Assembly (NCBI RefSeq): GCF_020405205.1
Contig: NZ_CP084469.1
Span: 2,232,001 to 2,296,000, forward strand
DNA from: Natrinema salinisoli
GTDB lineage: Archaea > Halobacteriota > Halobacteria > Halobacteriales > Natrialbaceae
Direction of reading: 5' to 3'
Length of the DNA: 64,000 nucleotides
In this document: in pieces, positions 33,594 through 42,683 of the stretch
Position numbering within the stretch: the stretch's first letter is position 1
Layout: each line of letters starts with the position of its first letter
The notes under the pieces: model-generated
What the model saw: the letters and a program-made list of their open reading frames with translations, nothing else
The model's database searches: none
What the model was told of the DNA's origin: nothing
Program-made: the position numbers and the translations under genes

Positions 33594-34634
33594 TTACGAA
33601 TCGGCGTCGTCGGCCGCCCTAGTCGCCAGTTCCGCGTACGCCGCCCACGACGGATCGACGGCCGGGTGCTCGAGCCGGTCCCCATCAACGAATACCGCCC
33701 CGCCCTCGTCTCCCGCCGCTTCGACGCGGCCGATTTCGGCGACCGGCGTGTTCCGGTCCTCGAGCGCGCCGCGTACGTCGTCCACGCCGTCGGGATCGAC
33801 CGCGATCACGAGCGAGCCACAGCTGGTCGCTGCCCAGGGGTCGTACGCGAGGGCGTCGCAGACCTCGCGGACGCCGGGGCGCATCGGAACGGCGTCGCGA
33901 TCGATCTCGAACCGGACGCCCGCGCCGTCGGCCATCTCGTTCAATGCACCGGCGAGACCGCCTTCGGTCACGTCGTGCATCGCCCGCACCGGCCCCGCGG
34001 CGGCCGCCGTGAGTGCGTCGCGGACGGCGAAGACCTCCTCGAGGCGCTCCTGTGCGTCTGCGAGCACGTCGCTTGGCAACTCGAGTTGGTCGCCGTAGAG
34101 CGTACTCAGCAGGCCGACGGACTCGACTGCGGGGCCGTTCGTCAGGAGGAGTCGGTCGCCGGGACAGGCGCCGTCGGGACGGACGATCTCGTCGTGGTCG
34201 CCGACCCCCATCGCGGTGGCCGCGCCGACCCACGGGTGAGAGACGTCCCCGTAGCGGGCCGTATGCCCCGTGACGATCGAGACTCCGAGATCCGCACACT
34301 CGGCGTGGATCGTCTCCCAGATCGTCGCAAACTCGTCGTCGGTCAGCCCTTCGGGGAGGGTAAAACAGATCGAGAGATGCGACGGGGCCACGCCGCTGAC
34401 GGCCACGTCCGCGAGGATGAGGTCGAGCGCGAAGCGGGCCGCCCGCTCGAGGCCCAGTGCGGGAAGGATCGAAACCGGATCCGTGGCGGTGACCAGCGCC
34501 CGCCCGCCGATATCGAGGACGCCGAAGTCGACGCCGTGGGTGGGACCGAGGGCGACGTCGTCGCGGTCGGCACCCAGATTCGGTGCGATGTGGCGTTCGA
34601 AGAACGCCCGATCGATTTTTCCGAGATCGCTCAC
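33594..34634 (-). CDS. AIR synthase / HypE-like ATP-binding protein
   Basis: A 346-residue protein of the PurM/ThiL/HypE/SelD superfamily. Visible features are the N-terminal LGADRDDVALGP with the metal/nucleotide-binding aspartates, ILADVAVSGVAPSHLSICFT, SIVTGHTARYG, and the C-terminal MHDVTEGGLAGALNEMA, which is highly characteristic of HypE. HypE proper ends with a catalytic Cys for hydrogenase cyanide ligand synthesis, and no terminal Cys is present. A metabolic AIR-synthase-like kinase of unknown substrate is therefore the safer call. It is not in an operon with thiDN, although ThiL-type function was considered. Confidence 0.8.
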   Translation of the reverse strand: MSDLGKIDRAFFERHIAPNLGADRDDVALGPTHGVDFGVLDIGGRALVTATDPVSILPALGLERAARFALDLILADVAVSGVAPSHLSICFTLPEGLTDDEFATIWETIHAECADLGVSIVTGHTARYGDVSHPWVGAATAMGVGDHDEIVRPDGACPGDRLLLTNGPAVESVGLLSTLYGDQLELPSDVLADAQERLEEVFAVRDALTAAAAGPVRAMHDVTEGGLAGALNEMADGAGVRFEIDRDAVPMRPGVREVCDALAYDPWAATSCGSLVIAVDPDGVDDVRGALEDRNTPVAEIGRVEAAGDEGGAVFVDGDRLEHPAVDPSWAAYAELATRAADDADS

Positions 34635-34890
34635 GTTCGATCGATCCCGGTCGGGTACCTTATCCGTAATGATTCGCCGGTAGAATCACGACACGACATA
34701 CATAATTGAACGGATATATATGATTATAAACTCATCACTGGCGTCATGAGTTTGCCTTACATGATCGGTTACTACCCAACAATGCAGGGACAGCGACTAA
34801 CCTTCAATAGTCACTAATTATTTTGACAGTCGTGAAATTTGATATATTCGCCCCGATTTCGGGTGGAGAAAGGGGAGACAGAGAGGCGCC
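34635..34890. promoter_or_regulatory. AT-rich regulatory gap upstream of the H-NOX operon
   Basis: 256 bp between divergent genes, clearly richer in A/T than its surroundings. A TATA-like GATATATTCG lies at about 34839-34849, some 40 bp before the H-NOX ATG, followed by a short inverted repeat CCCCGATTTCGGGTGG. Another A/T patch (GGATATATATGATTATAAAC, 34713-34732) could serve either direction. A 23-codon ORF in the gap is not supported. Confidence 0.45.
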
Positions 34891-35550
34891 ATGCACGGTA
34901 TAATTCTGAAGACGCTGCAGGCGTTCGTCGTCGATACCTACGGCGAGGACGCCTGGCTCGCAGTGCAAGAGGAGGCCGACATCGAGGAGAAAGTCTACGT
35001 GCCCGTCACCGTCTATCCGGACGGCGACGTCTACGAGATCGCGCGGACCGCCGGCGAACTCACCGACCAGAGTCCGCGGACGATCCTGACCCAGTACGGA
35101 GAGTGGGTCGTCCCGGCGCTGCTCGAGACCTACGATCTCCACATCGACGACGAGTGGGAAGGCCTGGAACTCATCGCGAACATCCAGCAGTTCCACACGT
35201 CGCTGCGGACGCGGGACATGACGACGCTGACGACGCCCCGAATTCGATCGGAACGGATCGACGAGAACCGGGTTCGGATCACCTACGACTCGGACCGAAA
35301 GCTGTGTGACGTCGCTCGCGGCGCGATCCAGGGCGTCGCCGAGCGCTTCGACGAGGAACTGATCGCGGAGGAGCGAACCTGTATGCACGAGGGGGCCGAG
35401 GAGTGCCAGTTCGATATCCGGCGGAACGTGCCCAGGGACGCCGAAAGCGAACGAAAATCGCAGTCGGATACCGAAGCCGAATCGAAAACGGGGTTCGAGT
35501 TCGAGTCCGAACCACCGACCGACGCTCCCAGCGGGGGAACGAATGACTGA
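34891..35550 (+). CDS. H-NOX (haem NO-binding) sensor protein
   Basis: A 219-residue HNOB-domain protein. The start MHGIILKTLQAFVVDTYG matches the family. The proximal haem ligand is His102 (IQQFHTSLRTR) and the porphyrin-binding YxSxR motif is Tyr132-Ser134-Arg136 (TYDSDRK), at the canonical positions. No Tyr is present at the distal-pocket position near 140, which in known members favours NO over O2 binding. The core ends near 180 (CMHEGAEECQFDI), then an acidic tail of about 40 residues. Its stop overlaps the next ATG by 8 nt, coupling it to a chemotaxis transducer. It probably senses NO and signals to that transducer. Confidence 0.88.
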   Translation: MHGIILKTLQAFVVDTYGEDAWLAVQEEADIEEKVYVPVTVYPDGDVYEIARTAGELTDQSPRTILTQYGEWVVPALLETYDLHIDDEWEGLELIANIQQFHTSLRTRDMTTLTTPRIRSERIDENRVRITYDSDRKLCDVARGAIQGVAERFDEELIAEERTCMHEGAEECQFDIRRNVPRDAESERKSQSDTEAESKTGFEFESEPPTDAPSGGTND

Positions 35551-37168
35551 GTCGACGGCGGCCACCGACAATACGTCGGCGCTCCCGACGGCGATTCAGT
35601 CCGACGCGCCGATCGGGTTCGGCGTCGCGGTCGCGCTGGCGGGACTGCTCGCCGTCGTCGGTACCGCAGTCGCACTCGGCGGACTGACGACCACACCCCT
35701 CGGCGTCGGAATCGCCGGCGTCGTCGCGACGGGCGCGAGCGCAGCCGCGATCGCTGCCGTCTCGGACGCCCGATCCGCACCGCGTCAGCGCGACGAGCTC
35801 CGCCAGAGAATCGCCGACGTGACCGACCGGACCGCCCGTCTCGAGAACGAGGAGTACGACGTTTCATTCGCGACGGGTCGGGACGACGAGTTCGGCGCGC
35901 TCGAGGACGCGCTCGCCGGGATCCGGAACCAACTCGCGGCGGGCGAGCAGACTGACCGATCGCTGGACGAACTCGAGAGCACGGTCGAAGCACACGCCGA
36001 GACGACGCGAGCGGTCGCCGCGGGCGACCTCATCCGACGGTTCGAGCAACGCGGGACCCACGACGCGATCGACGAGTTGGCCGGCAACTCCAACGCGATG
36101 CTCGCGGAGATCGAGGGCACCTTCGGGACGCTGAAGTCGTTCTCCGGCGAGACCGTCACCTACAGTCGCGAGCTCAAAACGAGCATGGAGACGGTGCAGG
36201 CGGAAGGCGAGCGCACGAGCGAGGCGCTCACCGAGGTCGTCGCGGACAACAGGGACCAGAACGACCAGCTCCAGACCGTCGCGACCGAGATGGAATCGTT
36301 CTCGACGACGATCGAAGAGATCGCCGCGACGGCCTCCGAGGTCGCCGACACCGCCGACAGGACCGCCAGAGTCGGCCAGCAAGGGAGCGAGGCCGCCGGC
36401 AATGCGATCGAGGGGATGGACGTGATCGACGCGGAGACCGAACGCACGCTCGAGGAGATCGAAGGGCTCGAGGCGGAGGCCGAGCAGATCGACGACCTCG
36501 TCGAGTCGATCAGCGACATCGCGGAGCAGACGAACATGCTCGCGCTCAACGCGAACATCGAGGCGACCCGGACCGACGACGGCGGCAGCGAAGGGTTCGG
36601 CGCGGTCGCCGACGAGATCCAGAACCTCTCCGAACAGGTCTACGACTCCGTCCAGGCCGTCGAGGAGCGCCTCGAGGGCCTCAGGGACCGGGCGATGTCG
36701 GCGGCCGACGAGGTGCGAACCAGCCGCGGTCGCATCGAGGACAGCGTCGCCGACGTCGAGGAGGCCGCGAACGCCCTCGAGCGGATCGCCGAGCTCGCGG
36801 GCGACACGAACGACGGCGTCCAGGAGATTTCCGCTGCGACCGAGGAACAGGCCTCGGCGACCGAAGAAGTCGTCGTGCTGGTCGAATCCGCCGCCGAAAC
36901 CAGCGAGAAGACGGCAACGACGTCTGCGAGGGCCGCCCGCCGAGCATCCGCTCAGGCCGACGCCCTCTCCCACGTCGCCCGGAGCGCGACGGTGCTCACC
37001 GAACAGGCCGGCGAGTTGAACGCGCAACTCGAGCGCTACGTCACCGAAGGCGGCTACGACCTCCCCGAGGCCCGAACCGCCGACGACGTGGATCCGGATG
37101 CGGTCTCGACCGCGACGTCGACGCCGGAGACGATCGGCGACGGAAGCGGCGGGAGCGAAACCCGGTAG
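35543..37168 (+). CDS. Methyl-accepting chemotaxis transducer (H-NOX partner)
   Basis: A 541-residue transducer. Two TM helices (about 23-45 and 48-72) with almost no external loop anchor it. A HAMP-like region follows (about 80-175), then a long MCP coiled coil whose hairpin tip reads SDIAEQTNMLALNANIEATR (about 323-342), the CheW/CheA contact. It has no ligand domain of its own, so input must come from another protein. The overlapping H-NOX gene is the obvious candidate, as in bacterial H-NOX/MCP pairs. The C-terminal 50 residues are acidic and disordered. Confidence 0.9.
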   Translation: MTESTAATDNTSALPTAIQSDAPIGFGVAVALAGLLAVVGTAVALGGLTTTPLGVGIAGVVATGASAAAIAAVSDARSAPRQRDELRQRIADVTDRTARLENEEYDVSFATGRDDEFGALEDALAGIRNQLAAGEQTDRSLDELESTVEAHAETTRAVAAGDLIRRFEQRGTHDAIDELAGNSNAMLAEIEGTFGTLKSFSGETVTYSRELKTSMETVQAEGERTSEALTEVVADNRDQNDQLQTVATEMESFSTTIEEIAATASEVADTADRTARVGQQGSEAAGNAIEGMDVIDAETERTLEEIEGLEAEAEQIDDLVESISDIAEQTNMLALNANIEATRTDDGGSEGFGAVADEIQNLSEQVYDSVQAVEERLEGLRDRAMSAADEVRTSRGRIEDSVADVEEAANALERIAELAGDTNDGVQEISAATEEQASATEEVVVLVESAAETSEKTATTSARAARRASAQADALSHVARSATVLTEQAGELNAQLERYVTEGGYDLPEARTADDVDPDAVSTATSTPETIGDGSGGSETR

Positions 37169-37250
37169 GGGCGTCCCGGTCGACTCGACTACGGGGAGAT
37201 CGGTCTCGTAAACGCCCAGTATTTTGACCCGTGCCGCCAATCGCCCGTTC

Positions 37251-38150
37251 ATGCACGGTACTGGCGTCCCGCTCGTGACACCGTTCGACGATTCCGGCAC
37301 CGTCGACCGCGACCGGCTTCGAGCACTCGTCGCATGGCTCGAGGACCGCGACGTTGACTTTCTCGTTCCCTGCGGATCGTCGGGCGAGGCCCCGCTGCTA
37401 ACGACCGACGAACGGATTCGCGTCGTCGAAACCGTCGCCGAGGCGACCGACCTCCCGGTGCTCGCGGGCACCGGTCACGAAGGGTTCGAACCGACCCTCG
37501 AGACGACCGAACGCGCCGCCGCGGCCGATGCGGACGCCGCGCTCGTCGTCACGCCGTCGTACTACGGCTCGGACGACGAGGCGCTGGCCGCCTACTACCG
37601 CGACCTCGCGGACGACTCGCCGATCCCGATCTACCTCTATAGCGTTCCGAAATTCACCGATCACGCGCTCGCACCGGAAACGGTCGCCTCGCTGGCCGCC
37701 CACGAGAACGTCGCCGGCATCAAGGACTCGAGCGGGAGCCTCGAGGCCCTCCAGCGACTCGTCCGCCTCACCGCAGACGAGGAGTTCGCGGTGCTGGTCG
37801 GCAGCGGGAGCTTCTATGCGGCGGGCCTCACGGCGGGTGCCGACGGCGGCGTGCTGGCACTGGCGAACGTCGTTCCCGAGCGGGCCAAGGAGATCTACCG
37901 ACTGCACGACGCCGGTCGGGGAGACGCCGCGCGAGCCCTGAATGCCGATCTCGTCGAACTCAACCGCGCCGTGACGACGCGCTACGGCGTTCCGGGTATC
38001 AAGGCTGCGCTGGCTACGCGCGAACAGCCGGTCGGCTCGCTCCGGCGACCGCTCCAGCCGCTCGCGGAGACCGCTCGAGGAGACATCGAGTCGGTACTCG
38101 CGGACGCGCTCGAGGCGACGGGTGACACGGATCCGAGTCCGTCGACGTAA
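37251..38150 (+). CDS. kdgA: 2-keto-3-deoxy(phospho)gluconate aldolase-type enzyme (DHDPS family)
   Basis: A 299-residue TIM-barrel lyase of the DapA/NanA superfamily. It opens GTGVPLVTPFDDSGTVD and has PCGSSGEAPLLTTDER (the substrate-carboxylate loop), VTPSYYG, IYLYSVPKF (Tyr near residue 132) and the Schiff-base lysine in VAGIKDSSGSLEAL (near 158). Family position and the MHGTGVPL start match haloarchaeal KDG/KDPG aldolase of the Entner-Doudoroff route. It would complement the KDG kinase at 13424. Dihydrodipicolinate synthase is the alternative. Confidence 0.78.
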   Translation: MHGTGVPLVTPFDDSGTVDRDRLRALVAWLEDRDVDFLVPCGSSGEAPLLTTDERIRVVETVAEATDLPVLAGTGHEGFEPTLETTERAAAADADAALVVTPSYYGSDDEALAAYYRDLADDSPIPIYLYSVPKFTDHALAPETVASLAAHENVAGIKDSSGSLEALQRLVRLTADEEFAVLVGSGSFYAAGLTAGADGGVLALANVVPERAKEIYRLHDAGRGDAARALNADLVELNRAVTTRYGVPGIKAALATREQPVGSLRRPLQPLAETARGDIESVLADALEATGDTDPSPST

Positions 38151-38235
38151 CCGAAAGTGGCATCGAATAGCGGCGGGAGAAACCGTCCGCAGTTACTGCC
38201 AAGAGTCAAGTTTTTCCCCGAGTTATCGGAGATAG

Positions 38236-39339
38236 ATGGCGTACTCGTTCCAGTCGCGGACCGATACCGACCTCGAGTTCTCCGCGAGCGAGCTCACGGG
38301 TGCGCTAGGTGATTCGGTTACGGTGTTGCCGCTGGTCGTGGCGCTGGGGGCGACGACGAGCGTCTCGCTCCCGCACGTCCTGATCGGGTTCGGCGTCTTT
38401 CAGATCGTCTGGGGGCTGTACTACGGGATGCCGCTCTCGGTCGAACCGATGAAGGCGCTGATCGGACTGGCGATCGTCGGCACCCTCTCGTACGCCGAAC
38501 TCGCCGCTGCCGGACTGGTCGCCGGCGGTATCCTCCTCACAGTCGGCCGGCTCGGACTCGTCGGTCGGCTCCAGCGGGTCGTCGGCGAACCGGTCATCCG
38601 CGGCGTACAACTCGCCGTGGGGCTGCTCCTGCTCGAGGCGGCGGTCGACCTCTCGCTGGGGAACATCCCCGTTGCGGCGGGCGGCATAGCGGTCGTCGGT
38701 CTGCTGGCACTCCTCGGCTACCGCCAGGCGAGCGTCCTGGTCGTACTCGGGCTCGGCGGGGTCGCGGCCGTCGCGACGGCCGGCGTTCCGACGCCGGCGA
38801 TCCCCGAGCTCGCGGTCTTTCCGGCCGGTTCGCCGTCGATCACCGCGGCTGCGCTCGAGGGGACCGTCGCCCAGCTCGGCATGACGGTGGGCAACGCCGC
38901 GATCGCGACGGCCCTGCTCTGTGGCGATCTCTACGATCGCGACGTCTCGGCAGACGACCTCTCGACGAGTATGGGCGTGACCTGTCTCGCGGCGATCCCG
39001 CTCGGTGGCGTGCCGATGTGCCACGGGAGCGGCGGTCTCGCCGGCAAGTACGCCTTCGGCGCGCGAACCGGCGGGGCGAACGTACTGCTTGGAATCGGCT
39101 ACCTCGCGCTCGCACTGGTCGCCACCGGTGCCCTGCTGGCCGCGTTTCCGATGGCCGTTCTCGGCGTCTTGCTCGTCGTCGTTGCGCTCGAATTGGCTCG
39201 AGCGGCGTTCGAACCGATCGCCGGCAGACGGGCGCTGGCGGTCGTTCTCGGCGTCGGGATCCTCGGACTGGTGGGTAACGTCGGCGTCGCGTTCGTACTC
39301 GGAACGATCGCGTTCTGGTTGCTCTCGCGGCGGTCGTGA
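38236..39339 (+). CDS. MOT1-family molybdate/sulfate-type transporter
   Basis: A 367-residue membrane protein with about ten TM segments. It opens with FSASELTGALGDSVTVLPLV, the amphipathic start typical of MOT1 carriers. A second signature-like stretch, MGVTCLAAIPLGGVPMCHGSGGLAGKYAFGARTGG (in two parts), falls around residues 245-280, where the family keeps a P-x-CHG-x-GG loop. MOT1 proteins import molybdate, and related ones sulfate. No Mo-cofactor gene is adjacent. Monocistronic. Confidence 0.85.
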   Translation: MAYSFQSRTDTDLEFSASELTGALGDSVTVLPLVVALGATTSVSLPHVLIGFGVFQIVWGLYYGMPLSVEPMKALIGLAIVGTLSYAELAAAGLVAGGILLTVGRLGLVGRLQRVVGEPVIRGVQLAVGLLLLEAAVDLSLGNIPVAAGGIAVVGLLALLGYRQASVLVVLGLGGVAAVATAGVPTPAIPELAVFPAGSPSITAAALEGTVAQLGMTVGNAAIATALLCGDLYDRDVSADDLSTSMGVTCLAAIPLGGVPMCHGSGGLAGKYAFGARTGGANVLLGIGYLALALVATGALLAAFPMAVLGVLLVVVALELARAAFEPIAGRRALAVVLGVGILGLVGNVGVAFVLGTIAFWLLSRRS

Positions 39340-39406
39340 ACGCCGGACGCTTCGCCGGCGGACTCGAGTCGGACGACCTTTGATGCCGTAGTACCAACCG
39401 CCACCG

Positions 39407-39526
39407 ATGGCTACGAGCTGGGCCGACCTGTTCGACCGCGGGGCGGCGTACGACGGCGATCTCGATCATGTCCGAAGCGAACTCGCGGCGATCCGGGAGG
39501 ACGCGGAGGGGACGGACGATGCCTGA
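39407..39526 (+). CDS. 39-aa protein coupled to a PIN-like gene
   Basis: A short ORF reading MATSWADLFDRGAAYDGDLD and ending LAAIREDAEGTDDA, acidic and helical. Its TGA overlaps the ATG of the next gene by 8 nt, and it has the correct haloarchaeal composition, so it is probably real. The size, position and coupling are those of an antitoxin preceding a PIN toxin, but no antitoxin DNA-binding fold is recognisable, so function is open. Confidence 0.6.
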   Translation: MATSWADLFDRGAAYDGDLDHVRSELAAIREDAEGTDDA

Positions 39527-39992
39527 CGATCCGGATCCCGCCCGCGTCGTCGCGGACGCCGACGTGCTCGCGGCCGACCTGCTCGTCGGCGGCGAGGCGC
39601 GCGAGGCGCTGGATCACGTCCGACGCCACTCGTGGGTCGACCTGATCGCGAGCGACCCGCTGCTCGAGGAGACGGAGCGACTCGTCGCGCGACTGGCCGA
39701 CGCGGAGCTGGCCGCCGACCACCGCGAGCGACTCGAGGCCGAGTGCGTCGCGGTCGACCAACCTGAGGGCGATCATCCGGCGCTGGCGTCGGCCTATCAG
39801 GGCGGAGCGGCACACCTGCTATCCTACGACGAGCGGCTTCGATCGGCCAGAGCCGGACTCACGCTCCAGCCCCGCGTGTCCGTCAGCGTCCGCCCGCCGG
39901 ACGCGTTCGCTCGCCTGTTCGATCCCGCGAGCCTGTACGACGCCGTCGAAGGTGGCGAGTATCCGGGGCCGGATCGGGATCCGCGAGCGTAA
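39519..39992 (+). CDS. PIN-like domain protein
   Basis: A 157-residue protein with the outline of a PIN nuclease. An acidic strand at the start (VVADADVLAADLLVGGEARE, Asp near 14) is followed by helices, then LLSYDERLRSARAGLTLQPRVSVSVRPPDAFARLFD (in pieces), whose Asp near residue 110 and the last strand-helix are PIN-like. The match is weaker than for VapC toxins, and some acidic residues are hard to place. It is co-translated with a 39-aa protein upstream. It could be a ribonuclease toxin or an inactive PIN-like regulator. Confidence 0.62.
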   Translation: MPDDPDPARVVADADVLAADLLVGGEAREALDHVRRHSWVDLIASDPLLEETERLVARLADAELAADHRERLEAECVAVDQPEGDHPALASAYQGGAAHLLSYDERLRSARAGLTLQPRVSVSVRPPDAFARLFDPASLYDAVEGGEYPGPDRDPRA

Positions 39993-40112
39993 GGGAGGTC
40001 CCGTGACCAACGCTGACCGTGACAGCGATACGAGGCCCTTACTGTGTCTATTTGTGGTCCGTGTGGTCAGGCGTGAATCTTATGGGCCGGAGGGTCCTCT
40101 ATCGTACGGGAA

Positions 40113-41243
40113 ATGAACGATCTACGTACCGGATTGAGCTACGGGGACGTGCTCCTCGTTCCGAACCGATCACCGGTCGATAGCCGCAGTACCGTCGACC
40201 TCTCGACGAGTCTGACGCCGGACGTCGAGTTGGACACGCCGCTGGTCTCCGCCGCGATGGACACCGTCACGGAGGCCGAACTGGCGATCGAACTCTCGCG
40301 GGTCGGCGGGTTCGGCGTCCTGCACCGGTTCCTCACGCCGGACGAACAGGCCGAACAGGTCGCACAGGTAACCGCCGCCGACGAACGGGTCGGTGCTGCC
40401 GTCGGGATCGACGAAGACTACGTCGGGCGCTGTCGGAAACTGGTCGAGGCCGGCGTCGACGTGCTCGTCGTTGACGTCGCTCACGGCCACCTCGAGCGAA
40501 CGCTCGAGGCCGTCGAACGCCTCCGGGCGGAGTTCCCGGAAACTGACCTCGTCGCCGGCAACGTCGCGACGCCCGCCGGCGTCGAGGACCTCGCGGCCGC
40601 CGGAGCCGACTGCGTGAAAGTCGGTATCGGCCCCGGTTCCCACTGCACCACTCGAAAGGTGGCCGGCGCGGGCGTCCCGCAGCTGACCGCGGTCGACGAC
40701 TGTGCGACCGCGGCCGAGGAGCTGGACGTCACCATCTGTGCCGACGGCGGTATTCGTACCTCCGGCGACGCGGTGAAGGCGCTGATGGCTGGGGCTGACA
40801 CGGTGATGCTCGGGAGCCTCTTCGCCGGAACCGAGGAAGCGCCGGGGACCGTCGTCGAAGTCGATGGCGCACGGTACAAGCGCTCGCGGGGAATGGCGAC
40901 GACGACGTCCGCGAAAAAGCGCGATGACAAGGATGCCGACGTCCGCGCCGACGAGGGCGTCGAGGCGCTGACCCCGTACAAGGGGCCGGTGGCCGACGTC
41001 GTCGAGGAGTTCTGCGCCGGCATTCAGTCGGGCCTCTCCTACTGTGGTGGGCGGACGATCCCCGACGCCCGCGACAAGGCCGAATTCATTCGCGTCGCAC
41101 CCAGCGCGAAGGAGCGGGAGGGGTACCACGCGGATCAGGACTGGGAGGGTGTCAGCGTCGACACCGAAGCGAAGACGGTCACCGAATCTCAGCTGGCGGC
41201 GGACGACGAAACGGCGAGCACGACCGCCGAAAGCGACGACTGA
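40113..41243 (+). CDS. guaB: IMP dehydrogenase/GMP reductase family enzyme lacking CBS domains
   Basis: A 376-residue TIM-barrel enzyme with [13 protein letters not shown] at the start, [35 protein letters not shown] (in pieces) with the catalytic Cys, [15 protein letters not shown] and the glycine loop [18 protein letters not shown]. The CBS pair found in classical IMPDH (about 120 residues) is missing, and the loop reads GSHCTTR rather than GSICTTR. GuaB-like IMPDH and GuaC-like GMP reductase are both possible. The C-terminus is acidic and disordered. A TATA-like element is not obvious in the 120-bp upstream gap. Confidence 0.8.
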   Translation: MNDLRTGLSYGDVLLVPNRSPVDSRSTVDLSTSLTPDVELDTPLVSAAMDTVTEAELAIELSRVGGFGVLHRFLTPDEQAEQVAQVTAADERVGAAVGIDEDYVGRCRKLVEAGVDVLVVDVAHGHLERTLEAVERLRAEFPETDLVAGNVATPAGVEDLAAAGADCVKVGIGPGSHCTTRKVAGAGVPQLTAVDDCATAAEELDVTICADGGIRTSGDAVKALMAGADTVMLGSLFAGTEEAPGTVVEVDGARYKRSRGMATTTSAKKRDDKDADVRADEGVEALTPYKGPVADVVEEFCAGIQSGLSYCGGRTIPDARDKAEFIRVAPSAKEREGYHADQDWEGVSVDTEAKTVTESQLAADDETASTTAESDD

Positions 41244-41259
41244 CGGTCGCCCGATCCGA

Positions 41260-41811
41260 CTACTCGTCGCGTCCGGCGAGCCACTCCGCGAACTCCCCCA
41301 GCGCGCGTCCGCGGTGGGAAATCGCGTTCTTCTCCTCCGTGCTCATCTCGGCCATCGTCTGCCCGTTGTACTCGAAGATCGGGTCGTAGCCGAACCCGCC
41401 CTCGCCGCGAGGTGCGACGAGGGTGCCGGACACCGAGCCCGCGAACGTCTCGGTAGCGGTCTCATCGGCGTAGGCGAGTACAGTTCGAAACTTCGCGCGT
41501 CGGTTCTCCTCGGCCTCCGCGAGCCGCCAGAGCCGTTCGACTCCCACGGTGTCCTCGACGTACGCCGAATAGGGGCCCGGAAACCCACCCAGCGCGTCGA
41601 CGAACAGCCCCGCGTCGTCGACCAGCACCGGCTCGTCATTCCCTAACTCCTCGAAGGCCTCGCGGGCGCCGTGGGCCGCGATCTCCCCGAGGGAGTCGCT
41701 CTGAATCTCGGTGTAGTCGTACTCGATCTGTTCGACGGATTCGACTCCGTCGAGGTAGTCCCGCGCCTCGCGGACCTTCCCCTCGTTGCCGGTGACGAAT
41801 CGAATGGCCAT
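41260..41811 (-). CDS. rdgB: XTP/dITP pyrophosphatase (RdgB/HAM1)
   Basis: A 183-residue HAM1-family nucleotide pyrophosphatase that removes ITP, dITP and XTP from the pool. Motifs are FVTGNEGKVREA (residues 4-15), PVLVDDAGLFVDALGGFPG, GGFGYDPIF and ISHRGRALGEF at the end, covering substrate pocket and metal site. Length is normal. It is convergent with the GuaB-like gene, which makes sense in purine-nucleotide context. Confidence 0.93.
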   Translation of the reverse strand: MAIRFVTGNEGKVREARDYLDGVESVEQIEYDYTEIQSDSLGEIAAHGAREAFEELGNDEPVLVDDAGLFVDALGGFPGPYSAYVEDTVGVERLWRLAEAEENRRAKFRTVLAYADETATETFAGSVSGTLVAPRGEGGFGYDPIFEYNGQTMAEMSTEEKNAISHRGRALGEFAEWLAGRDE

Positions 41812-41949
41812 GTACGAGGCGGGGTTCGCGGGCGGAAAATAGGCGTCGGTTGGCCGCTGTCGGTCCGCGAGCCGTGTCGCGTCGTCGTCGCGTTCGCGCC
41901 GCCGTTCGAGGGGGACAGGACCGAATAGAGAGTCGAACGGATGCGGATC

Positions 41950-42600
41950 CTACAGCTCGAGGGCGTCCATCACGGCTTCCTCCGCCTTCCGGAGGTGTTC
42001 GGCGGCCGTTCCGGGCGCACAGCCGAGTTCCCCGGCGACGTCCTCGACGCTCGTCGACCGGGGGACCTCGAAGTAGCCCAGTTCGCGAGCGACTCGGAGC
42101 GCCTCGCGCTGTCGTCCAGTCAACGCGCCGACGGCGGCATCGCTCCCGTCGTATTGGCCGACCCGGTCGACGGCCGTCTCGATGCCCGCGGGGACGCCCT
42201 CGAGCGCCCGCCGGAGATCGGCCGATTCGCCGACGACCGAGAATCGAACCGTCCAGTCGGACCGGTACTCGATCGGCGGTAACACGACGAGGCTCCCCTC
42301 CGTAAAGAGAGCGAGGAGCCGTTCGTCGACCTCCTCGGGCGCGTCGCGGACGTAGACGGTGAACGTCCGGTCGTCGGTCCGCGTGAGTTCGTAGTCGCTC
42401 ACCCGACCGGTCTCCTCGAGGGCGGCTTCGTAGACGTCCGGATCACCGACGACGTGGAAGATGAAGGCGTTGTCGTCGGTTCCCGCGAAGTTCCCGTGGA
42501 CCATCCGGTAGGCGTCGAAGGCGTCGCTGTCGGCGACGAACCGGTGCATCGGATGGATCGTCTCCGCGTCGTATCGAAGCGTGAGCCGAACCGTCTTCAC
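41950..42600 (-). CDS. HTH-10 (bat-like) transcriptional regulator
   Basis: A 216-residue regulator with an N-terminal sensor-like beta domain (MKTVRLTLRYDAETIHPMHR) and a C-terminal HTH-10 domain: ALTGRQREALRVARELGYFE, then VEDVAGELGCAPGTAAEHLRKAEEAV (recognition helix region). It is divergent from the NuoCD gene, the starts being about 85 bp apart, so it could regulate that gene. Ligand unknown. Confidence 0.85.
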   Translation of the reverse strand: MKTVRLTLRYDAETIHPMHRFVADSDAFDAYRMVHGNFAGTDDNAFIFHVVGDPDVYEAALEETGRVSDYELTRTDDRTFTVYVRDAPEEVDERLLALFTEGSLVVLPPIEYRSDWTVRFSVVGESADLRRALEGVPAGIETAVDRVGQYDGSDAAVGALTGRQREALRVARELGYFEVPRSTSVEDVAGELGCAPGTAAEHLRKAEEAVMDALEL

Positions 42601-42683
42601 GGCCGGACGTTCGGTTGCGAGTATATAAATAGCCTAGTGGCTGTCGCAGAATCGACTCGCCTCCCGTGTGCGAACGATCGGGT

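Noticed and set aside
33594-34634. Hydrogenase maturation protein HypE
   Set aside because: The MHDVTEGGLAGAL motif fits, but the C-terminal catalytic Cys of HypE is missing and no other hyp gene is nearby, so a broader family name is used.
34746-34817. 23-codon ORF (MSLPYMIGYYPTMQG...) before the H-NOX gene
   Set aside because: No coupling, no promoter spacing and no composition signal; it lies in an AT-rich regulatory gap.
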